This document shows, one piece after another, positions 56,458 to 64,000 of a stretch of DNA of 64,000 bases. Source of the stretch: Gilliamella sp. App6-5 (GTDB lineage Bacteria > Pseudomonadota > Gammaproteobacteria > Enterobacterales > Orbaceae); contig NZ_LZGT01000038.1 of assembly GCF_001690525.1 (NCBI RefSeq), forward strand, positions 1 to 64,000. The letters run 5' to 3'. Each line of letters opens with the position of its first letter. Positions within the stretch are counted from its first letter, which is position 1. Position numbers and translations under genes: made by a program. The notes below the pieces were generated by a model. That model ran no database searches and was not told the DNA's origin. It saw only the letters and a list, made by a program, of their open reading frames with translations.

Positions 56458-57756
56458 ATGAATCGTCGATTATTTTGGAAAATACTCATTATATTTTGGG
56501 TTATTTTTTATCTCACCTTCCAATTAACTTGGATTGCGTTTTCGATTTATGCAGAAAATAAAAATCAAAGATTCCTCAATCATATGCCGACAAAAGTCGA
56601 TATGATTGCTCAGTTATTACATGTGGCAGGTGAAGATGAAACACTTAATTTTATAGCGCATTTGCCCGAACAAGAAAGGGCTTTATTATCAATAAAATTA
56701 GTTTCTCCAATAAATGAGCAAGTCAATATACTGACTGATGAATTAGAAACGCCAACATATGTTTATCAACGTATGGCAGCAGCGCCTGACGGAACGCTTT
56801 ATTCTGTTTCATTTAAAGAAGATAAGGACGATCATACTAAAAAAACATTGTTCAATATGCCAATGCCAATAGTGTTAATGGGAATATTTGTTGGACTTGT
56901 CTTTAGTCTTTTTTTAGCATGGAATTTAACCAGACCTATGAGACTATTAAGGCAAGGCTTTTTCAGGGTATCTCAAGGCGATCTTTCTGTCCGATTATTC
57001 AATAAATTAAAACCTCGCCGCGATGAGTTGAGTGAACTCGGTAAAGATTTCGATATGATGGTTGAACAACTTAATATATTGATATCTGATCGCCAATCTC
57101 TCCTTCATGACGTCTCTCATGAGCTCAGAACGCCACTTGCTCGTTTACAGCTAGCAATTGGGCTTGCTCAACAAAATAAACAAAACATTGATACGGCTTT
57201 GGCTAGGATAGAGTTAGAATCACAAAGATTAGATCAACTAATTGGTGAGATTCTAAATTATTCTCGAGCCGAAATGAATAATCGCACTGATGAATATTTT
57301 GACTTAAAAGATTTAATAAGTGTAGTTATCAATGATGCTAACTATGAGGCGAATCACCAGTTAATTGATGTACATTTTATTTCATCACCAATTACGCATT
57401 CAATTGTTAAAGGCAATTCAGAACAAATACGCCGTGCGATTGAAAACATTATCCGTAATGCTATTCGCTTTTCACAGGCAGGACAAGCAGTAGAAGTTTC
57501 ATTAAAAGAAACAGGCAAGTATTTGCAAATTGAAGTAAAAGATCGTGGACCTGGTGTTGAAGCTAATAAACTATCCAGTATTTTTGAACCGTTTGTTCGT
57601 ATTCAGTCTCCGCAATTAGGCAAAGGTTATGGATTAGGGTTAGCAATAGCCAGAAAGACTGTCATTATGCATAACGGTACTATCCAAGCAACTAATCGCG
57701 ATGGTGGTGGTCTTATTGTAACAATAAGTTTGCCATATTGGAGAAAGCTTCAATAA
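56458..57756 (+). CDS. Sensor histidine kinase, CpxA-like
   Basis: Partner kinase of the upstream regulator, 20 bases after it. The 432-residue protein has two membrane helices (residues about 8-30 and 135-156) around a short periplasmic domain of roughly 105 residues. HAMP and dimerisation regions follow with the phospho-His H221 (LLHDVSHELRTPLARLQLAI). The ATPase domain has N box ENIIRNAIRFS, DRGPGVEANKLSSIFEPFVR and KGYGLGLAIARK. The periplasmic part is shorter than or diverged from E. coli CpxA, so the stimulus cannot be assigned. Confidence 0.87.
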   Translation: MNRRLFWKILIIFWVIFYLTFQLTWIAFSIYAENKNQRFLNHMPTKVDMIAQLLHVAGEDETLNFIAHLPEQERALLSIKLVSPINEQVNILTDELETPTYVYQRMAAAPDGTLYSVSFKEDKDDHTKKTLFNMPMPIVLMGIFVGLVFSLFLAWNLTRPMRLLRQGFFRVSQGDLSVRLFNKLKPRRDELSELGKDFDMMVEQLNILISDRQSLLHDVSHELRTPLARLQLAIGLAQQNKQNIDTALARIELESQRLDQLIGEILNYSRAEMNNRTDEYFDLKDLISVVINDANYEANHQLIDVHFISSPITHSIVKGNSEQIRRAIENIIRNAIRFSQAGQAVEVSLKETGKYLQIEVKDRGPGVEANKLSSIFEPFVRIQSPQLGKGYGLGLAIARKTVIMHNGTIQATNRDGGGLIVTISLPYWRKLQ

Positions 57757-57766
57757 TAAAAACATG

Positions 57767-58516
57767 TTAATAACAATCAGTATTAACAGTTAACACATAC
57801 TCTTTAACTAGGTTTTCTAACTTGATTTTATCGTGACCTGTAAAAGTTAAAGCTTTCATGATAGCATTTGGATCGCTTTCTAATATAGCTTTATATTGTG
57901 CAATATATTGGCTAGCGATCGGTTTGTATGACCAATGCCATTCTTCCGGTTGATATCCTCCTTTTCTTCCATCATTAAATGCTTGGCAAAATCCATATTT
58001 GGGAAGATTTTCTTGAAGCCACTTATAAAGAATTACGCCTTTTTTATCATTTCTAAAATATGCTGAAGAAACACTCGTAATATCGATATCTGTACCCCAA
58101 TGATGGCGAGAAGTACCTGGCATGGATGAATATTTTAAAATCTGTTTCGCAATTTTTTGCGGATCATTGAACTTAGTAGACAATGCATCCCATTTCCGTT
58201 GCCAAATTCCATTTTGGTAAGTGTAATTTCGCGTTGCACTTACTACAACAAAAGGGATATCTGGGTGAACTTTTTTAAAGTCATTATAAGCCTTTATAAG
58301 TTGTCTAGTTGGCTCTTTCTGCAGGTACATTCCTTTTTTATTAACAGGCAGTATGGTTGAGTCCAAGGCGATAAAGTTATCGTCTTTTTTTTCATCAAAC
58401 TGTCCAATCAGTTTATTTAATGGGATTTGTTTTGCCATAGTAAAAGTAGAAAATAGAAGTAACGCTAAGTTTAAAGCCAAACTGCCAGTTTTTTTAAATA
58501 TTATGGATTTTATCAT
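57767..58516 (-). CDS. Exported VanY-type peptidase (M15 D-Ala-D-Ala carboxypeptidase family)
   Basis: Trims peptidoglycan stem peptides in the periplasm. The 249-residue protein has a signal peptide (LALNLALLLFSTFTMAKQ). The M15B zinc motif SRHHWGTDID gives H138 and D145, and EEWHW gives catalytic E191 and H194, completing the zinc site. FVVVSATRNYTYQNGIWQRK is also typical. All metal residues are present. It converges on the cpxA-like gene; a link to envelope stress is possible but speculative. Confidence 0.88.
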   Translation of the reverse strand: MIKSIIFKKTGSLALNLALLLFSTFTMAKQIPLNKLIGQFDEKKDDNFIALDSTILPVNKKGMYLQKEPTRQLIKAYNDFKKVHPDIPFVVVSATRNYTYQNGIWQRKWDALSTKFNDPQKIAKQILKYSSMPGTSRHHWGTDIDITSVSSAYFRNDKKGVILYKWLQENLPKYGFCQAFNDGRKGGYQPEEWHWSYKPIASQYIAQYKAILESDPNAIMKALTFTGHDKIKLENLVKEYVLTVNTDCY

Positions 58517-58617
58517 CTTTTAGCATTACCAATATTCTATTAGCCAGATTAAGTTAAAAACAGTATAATCTTTTTCCTAAAAATTGAAATAGCCATAATG
58601 TGTAAAAACGAGGCCTT

Positions 58618-59808
58618 ATGTTAACACCATCTACACCCAACACGTCTATTAATTGTTCAGGCGTTACAAATACAATGAATCTTAATACAACTAATCACAC
58701 AAACGAAAAAATAAATTTACTCAATTTTACACGCCAGCAATTAAGAGAGTTTTTTATATCACTTGGCGAAAAGCCATTTCGAGCCGATCAAGTGATGAAA
58801 TGGATCTATCATTTTGGGATAGATGATTTCGATCAAATGACCGATATCAATAAAAAGTTACGTGAGCAACTCAAAACTTTAGCTGAAATTAAAGCACCGA
58901 TGATTGCAATGGAGCAACGCTCATCAGACGGCACAATTAAATGGGCGCTTGATGTTGGAAACAATCAAATGATTGAGTCTGTTTATATTCCTGAGCGTGA
59001 TCGTGCAACATTATGTGTTTCATCACAAGTTGGCTGTGCATTAGCGTGTAAATTTTGTTCCACAGCACAACAAGGATTTAATCGAAATTTAACCGTCTCT
59101 GAAATTATTGGTCAAGTATGGCGGGCATCAAATGCCATTGGTGTAACCGGTAAATTGGCTGATAGGCCTATCACCAATGTCGTTATGATGGGAATGGGAG
59201 AGCCACTACTTAATTTATCTAATGTGGCACCAGCTATGGAAATCATGTTAGATGATTTTGGTTATGGTTTATCAAAAAGACGTGTCACACTATCAACGTC
59301 AGGAGTTGTTCCCGCTTTAGATAAACTAGCTGGTATGATTGATGTAGCATTAGCAATCTCGCTCCATGCGCCAAATGATACTATTCGCAGTGAAATTATG
59401 CCAATAAATGAAAAGTATAACATGGCAATGCTACGAGATTCTATTTTACGCTATCTTTCTACTTCAAATGCAAATCATGGTAAAGTAACAATTGAATATG
59501 TATTACTTAATCAAATTAATGATGGCGTTGAGCATGCGCACGAGCTGGCAAAATTTCTTAAAGATGTACCTAGTAAAATTAATTTAATTCCTTGGAATCC
59601 ATTCCCTGGAGCACCGTATGCTCGCTGCTCTAATACACGCATTGACCGCTTTATGAAAACACTGATGGGATACGGTTTTACAGTAATTGTTCGTAAGACC
59701 CGTGGTGATGATATTGATGCAGCATGTGGACAATTGGCTGGCGAGGTTGTTGACCGTACCAAAAGAACACTTTATAAAAAACAAAATCTAGTTCAGCAAA
59801 CAATATAA
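58618..59808 (+). CDS. rlmN: Dual-specificity rRNA/tRNA methyltransferase RlmN
   Basis: Radical-SAM enzyme that methylates C2 of A2503 in 23S rRNA and A37 in some tRNAs. The 396-residue protein has the cluster-binding Cys140, Cys144 and Cys147 ([20 protein letters not shown]). GMGEPLLN and a conserved C-terminal [11 protein letters not shown] with the methyl-carrying Cys are also present. The core is very close to E. coli. The first 30 residues are not conserved, and an ATG at 58675 could be the true start. It is followed by pilW in the common order. Confidence 0.96.
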   Translation: MLTPSTPNTSINCSGVTNTMNLNTTNHTNEKINLLNFTRQQLREFFISLGEKPFRADQVMKWIYHFGIDDFDQMTDINKKLREQLKTLAEIKAPMIAMEQRSSDGTIKWALDVGNNQMIESVYIPERDRATLCVSSQVGCALACKFCSTAQQGFNRNLTVSEIIGQVWRASNAIGVTGKLADRPITNVVMMGMGEPLLNLSNVAPAMEIMLDDFGYGLSKRRVTLSTSGVVPALDKLAGMIDVALAISLHAPNDTIRSEIMPINEKYNMAMLRDSILRYLSTSNANHGKVTIEYVLLNQINDGVEHAHELAKFLKDVPSKINLIPWNPFPGAPYARCSNTRIDRFMKTLMGYGFTVIVRKTRGDDIDAACGQLAGEVVDRTKRTLYKKQNLVQQTI

Positions 59809-59835
59809 AGATAACTCTTTATAAAGGAAGAATAG

Positions 59836-60450
59836 ATGCAAAAATCATTAATTATATCTAGCTGTTTTTTGATGGTGATACTATCGGGCTGTCAAATGAA
59901 AAACGGCAATGAGTTTGATCCAGAAAAGGCGGCTTTAGCTAGAATGCGACTTGGATTAGGTTATCTTGCTAAAGCAAATGAATCAGCAGAAAATATCAAA
60001 GCAGCACATTATAATCTGAAATTAGCAGCACAATATTCCCCAAATAATCCTAAAGTTATGTTAGCTATGGCAATGTTTGATCAACATGTTGGCGAATACA
60101 ACGAAGCCGAAATAATTTACAAACGTATTACACAAATGCAACCAGGTAATGGATTATATCATGTGCATTATGGTTCTTTTTTATGTGGACGGGATCGTTA
60201 TCAAGAAGCAAAGCAGCAATTTCAGCAAAGCCTTGATTTAGATCGTCACCGTTGGAAAGCCGATGCTTATGAGCAATATGGCTATTGTGCTATCCAAAAT
60301 AAAGATAAAAAAACAGCTGACTTAATGTTTAACCTACTTTTTCAATATGATGCAAACCGTCGAGATAGCGTCAAACAAACAGCTGAACTATATCAAAGTA
60401 AAGGCGATATAAAAGTCGCAAATTATTTATTTTCAGTAACAAAAAAATAA
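59836..60450 (+). CDS. pilW: Type IV pilus biogenesis lipoprotein PilW/PilF
   Basis: Outer-membrane pilotin that helps the PilQ secretin assemble. The 204-residue protein has a lipobox signal (MVILSGCQ) and TPR repeats: ARMRLGLGYLAKANESAENI, YSPNNPKVMLAMAMFDQHVG, then QMQPGNGLYHVHYGSFLCG, a signature of PilF with its paired Cys. It lies 28 bases after rlmN, the conserved rlmN-pilW context. With dprA it is one of two competence-linked genes in the window. Other pilus genes are not seen here. Confidence 0.88.
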   Translation: MQKSLIISSCFLMVILSGCQMKNGNEFDPEKAALARMRLGLGYLAKANESAENIKAAHYNLKLAAQYSPNNPKVMLAMAMFDQHVGEYNEAEIIYKRITQMQPGNGLYHVHYGSFLCGRDRYQEAKQQFQQSLDLDRHRWKADAYEQYGYCAIQNKDKKTADLMFNLLFQYDANRRDSVKQTAELYQSKGDIKVANYLFSVTKK

Positions 60451-60513
60451 ATTATAACGAATTATTATTCAATAATAATTAAATTAATATAATGTAAAGC
60501 AAGAGTATATGTC

Positions 60514-61089
60514 ATGAGTTTTTGGGCTATTTTGTTGTTAGCACTGGCTATGTCAACCGATGCCTTTGCTGTCGCTGTATGTCGTGGAGTTTCGCTTAAA
60601 TCAACCCCATTTTTAGGAGCACTCAAAGTCGGTATTTTATTTGGTGTTGTCGAGGCTATTACGCCATTACTGGGTTGGTTAATTGGCTATATTGCACTGC
60701 AATATATAGAACAATGGGATCATTGGGTTGTTTTTACTGTCATGTTATTTTTGGGTATTAACATGATTTACAGTAGTTTTAAAAATTCTGATGAAGATTG
60801 CCAAGATGATAAAGGAGCCTCATCAAAAAAATCTTCTTTAATATTAATTTTTACAGCTATATCAACCAGTATCGATGCATTTGCTGTTGGGGTTGGGCTG
60901 GCATTAGCGAGCGTCAATATCTGTTTTGCTGCAACAATGATTGGGATAGCAACCTGTTTAATGGTAACGATTGGATTATTATTAGGTAATAAATTAGGAT
61001 GTTTAATTGGTAAACGAGCAGAATTTTCAGGTGGCTTGGTACTTATTGTGATTGGTATAATTACACTTTATCAACATCTATCCAATTAA
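60514..61089 (+). CDS. mntP: Manganese efflux pump MntP
   Basis: Inner-membrane Mn(II) exporter. The 191-residue protein has six membrane helices in two halves, each with a conserved Asp motif: LALAMSTDAFAVAVCRGV and FTAISTSIDAFAVGVGLALA. A charged cytoplasmic loop (KNSDEDCQDDKGASSKKSS) lies between them. The 63-bp upstream gap is too short for a full yybP-ykoY manganese riboswitch, which controls E. coli mntP. Confidence 0.95.
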   Translation: MSFWAILLLALAMSTDAFAVAVCRGVSLKSTPFLGALKVGILFGVVEAITPLLGWLIGYIALQYIEQWDHWVVFTVMLFLGINMIYSSFKNSDEDCQDDKGASSKKSSLILIFTAISTSIDAFAVGVGLALASVNICFAATMIGIATCLMVTIGLLLGNKLGCLIGKRAEFSGGLVLIVIGIITLYQHLSN

Positions 61090-61520
61090 CCTTTTCTGAC
61101 TTTCATCTAGCATAATACCCCTTGATTTTTTAAAGGGGGAATTATCATAACAATATACTCTAACATTGAGATACCCAACGGGTAACATTGGAACCAATTT
61201 TGGTAATTTTCCATAAACCGTTACAGCCTAAAGGTAACAGTTTATAAAAAGCACTTCTACTTTCTCCTTTTTAAATTTTACAAAATGTTATATCAAAACT
61301 ATGTGTATCTTGATTATAAACTGCTTTGAATGTGCCTTTATCATGATGGTTTTATAAATTGAGTAATCATTTGTTAACGATTAAGTTGCAAATCTTTACT
61401 GGCTAACATGACCATTTTTTTATTTTGTAGAATTTCTATATCAATTTATATTTTATGTTTATCAACTAAATTTTATATTTTTATTTAGCTCTAACTAATA
61501 GTTCTCGGAAGGGGGATATT
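61090..61520. other. Spacer between mntP and groEL with open fragments
   Basis: No intact gene. On the minus strand two adjacent start-less open pieces occur: KGTFKAVYNQDTHSFDITFC ending in stop near 61272, and SAFYKLLPLGCNGLWKITKI running on to WVSQC-stop near 61155. They look like remains of a short gene of unknown family. A hairpin CCCCTT / AAAGGGG sits at 61117-61135. Confidence 0.4.
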
Positions 61521-61523
61521 ACG

Positions 61524-61553
61524 AAAAAGCCATCCGCATCAGCGGATGGCTTT
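61524..61553 (-). terminator. Terminator of groES-groEL
   Basis: Minus-strand stem AAAGCCATCCGC / GCGGATGGCTTT with a 4-base loop, followed by TTTTTCG. It lies 35 bp past the groEL stop. Confidence 0.93.
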
Positions 61554-61587
61554 AGTTGATTTGTATCGGTTGGATTATCGACGAAAA

Positions 61588-63258
<1,671 letters not shown>

Positions 63259-63281
63259 CTATAAGTTTAATTATTTGCTGG

Positions 63282-63575
63282 TTATGCTTGAACAATAGCT
63301 AGAATATCGCTTTCTGATAAGATAAGCACTTCTTCATTATCGATTTTTTCTGTTTTAACGCCATATCCTTCATTAAAAATTACGATATCACCAACTTTAA
63401 CATCTAACGGCTGAACTTGGCCATTTTCTAAAATGCGACCATTACCAACAGCTAAAACTTCACCACGTGTTGATTTACCAGCTGCTGAACCAGTTAAAAC
63501 AATACCACCAGCTGATTTTGATTCTACTTCTTTGCGTTTAATGATCACACGATCATGCAATGGACGAATTTTCAT
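63282..63575 (-). CDS. groS: Co-chaperonin GroES
   Basis: Seven-subunit lid of the GroEL cage. The 97-residue protein begins [20 protein letters not shown]. The mobile loop [16 protein letters not shown] and [20 protein letters not shown] are standard. TAGGAGATAACT precedes the ATG. First gene of the groES-groEL operon. Confidence 0.99.
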   Translation of the reverse strand: MKIRPLHDRVIIKRKEVESKSAGGIVLTGSAAGKSTRGEVLAVGNGRILENGQVQPLDVKVGDIVIFNEGYGVKTEKIDNEEVLILSESDILAIVQA

Positions 63576-63661
63576 TAGTTATCTCCTAGCACTAATTTTT
63601 AAATAGACAATTATTAAAAATAAATCATAAAATTACGATTTTATAATATAGTTCACTTTAC

Positions 63662-63687
63662 ATGGGGACTATTTTAAAATCTTCAAG
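63662..63687 (-). promoter_or_regulatory. Sigma-32 heat-shock promoter of groES-groEL
   Basis: Minus strand: CTTGAAG (63681-63687), 13 bases, CCCCATGT (63660-63667). This is nearly the full sigma-32 consensus, 87 bp ahead of the groES start codon. Confidence 0.88.
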
Positions 63688-63720
63688 AGGACAAAATTAA
63701 AAAAAATTTCAATTGATTGT

Positions 63721-64000
63721 TTATTCATCATCCTTACGTTTAAACTCTCCCTCAATAATATCCTCATTGTGGTAACGTGTTTGTGATGATGCAAATGTTG
63801 ATTTAATCGGCATTTTTTTAACAATAAATTTAACAATATGTTCTTGAACATTGGGTATTAATAAAATTGCACCTAAGATATCCGTCAAAAAACCCGGGAT
63901 AAGCAATAAAAAACCAGCAAAAAGCAAGGCTACACTTTTAATGATTTCATTTTTAGGACTTTGGTTATTTGCTATTTTTTGTTGCATAATACCAAGATTC
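63721..64000 (-). CDS. fxsA: Membrane protein FxsA (start outside the window)
   Basis: The visible 93 C-terminal residues read NLGIMQQKIANNQSPKNEII then KSVALLFAGFLLLIPGFLTD and close EGEFKRKDDE. This matches E. coli FxsA (VLMQQKMAAGENPAAEMIKS, FDGEYQRKDDE), an inner-membrane protein whose overproduction lets F-plasmid cells tolerate phage T7. The ATG at 63987 is internal; the first membrane helix and true start lie beyond the edge. fxsA upstream of groESL is the conserved gammaproteobacterial order. Confidence 0.9.
   Translation of the reverse strand, partial: NLGIMQQKIANNQSPKNEIIKSVALLFAGFLLLIPGFLTDILGAILLIPNVQEHIVKFIVKKMPIKSTFASSQTRYHNEDIIEGEFKRKDDE

Noticed and set aside
60451-60513. yybP-ykoY manganese riboswitch before mntP
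   Set aside because: The gap to pilW is only 63 bp and lacks the expected structure.

Overview
The window is AT-rich chromosomal DNA from a gammaproteobacterium. Protein sequences (Ndh, NagC, RlmN, FkpA, MenA remnant, VgrG) read like diverged enterobacterial or Pasteurellaceae homologues. Low GC, a type I-F CRISPR system, VgrG and many decayed genes together suggest the Orbaceae (Gilliamella/Frischella group of insect-gut bacteria); that placement is inference from sequence style, not a database match.

Layout. 1-3339: a type VI secretion vgrG cut in two by an IS3-family element, with part of vgrG lost at the junction. 3340-16129: flagellar block, with flgBCDEFGHIJ on the minus strand diverging from flgA-flgM-flgN-flhB-flhA on the plus strand; flgK and flgL do not follow flgJ. 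16130-26232: a noncoding stretch with decayed open fragments, then a complete type I-F CRISPR-Cas locus read entirely on the minus strand (cas1, cas2-3, a small gene of unknown function, cas8f, cas5f, cas7f, cas6f, array). 26402-36731: housekeeping genes (carAB, argF, pgpA, nadK, grpE, def, dprA, rraA) with recognisable ArgR boxes, a sigma-32 promoter and terminators. 36735-40342: a menA remnant and a membrane-fusion protein with two ABC-2 permeases but no ATPase. 40693-47434: ndh, a decayed YiiX-like gene, fabZ-lpxA-lpxB-rnhB, and fkpA-tusD-tusC without tusB. 47695-52661: the N-acetylglucosamine island nagE / nagB-nagA-nagC with a CRP site between the divergent arms. 52719-64000: asd, a long decayed spacer, tRNA-His and tRNA-Pro, a CpxRA-like two-component pair, a VanY-type peptidase, rlmN-pilW, mntP, and fxsA-groES-groEL with a sigma-32 promoter.

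The most notable signal is in the 770 bp between cas2-3 and cas8f. Two diverged I-F repeats, each still able to form a hairpin, flank a 31-nt pseudo-spacer. The first 11 nt of that pseudo-spacer in guide orientation match a site 40 nt downstream of it. The site has a type I-F CC PAM, and its protospacer covers the -35 box of a near-consensus promoter (TTGACA-N17-TATATT). The promoter reads into a small putative DNA-binding-like gene that is followed by an intrinsic terminator before cas8f. This is the architecture expected of a crRNA-like regulator or antitoxin (CreR/CreA type) that uses Cascade to repress a promoter inside its own cas locus.

Other themes are gene decay (vgrG, menA, YiiX, transposase fragments, missing tusB), a 23-bp repeat that recurs between genes at four places, a 24-bp sequence shared by two decayed spacers, and a run of eight C in flhA.
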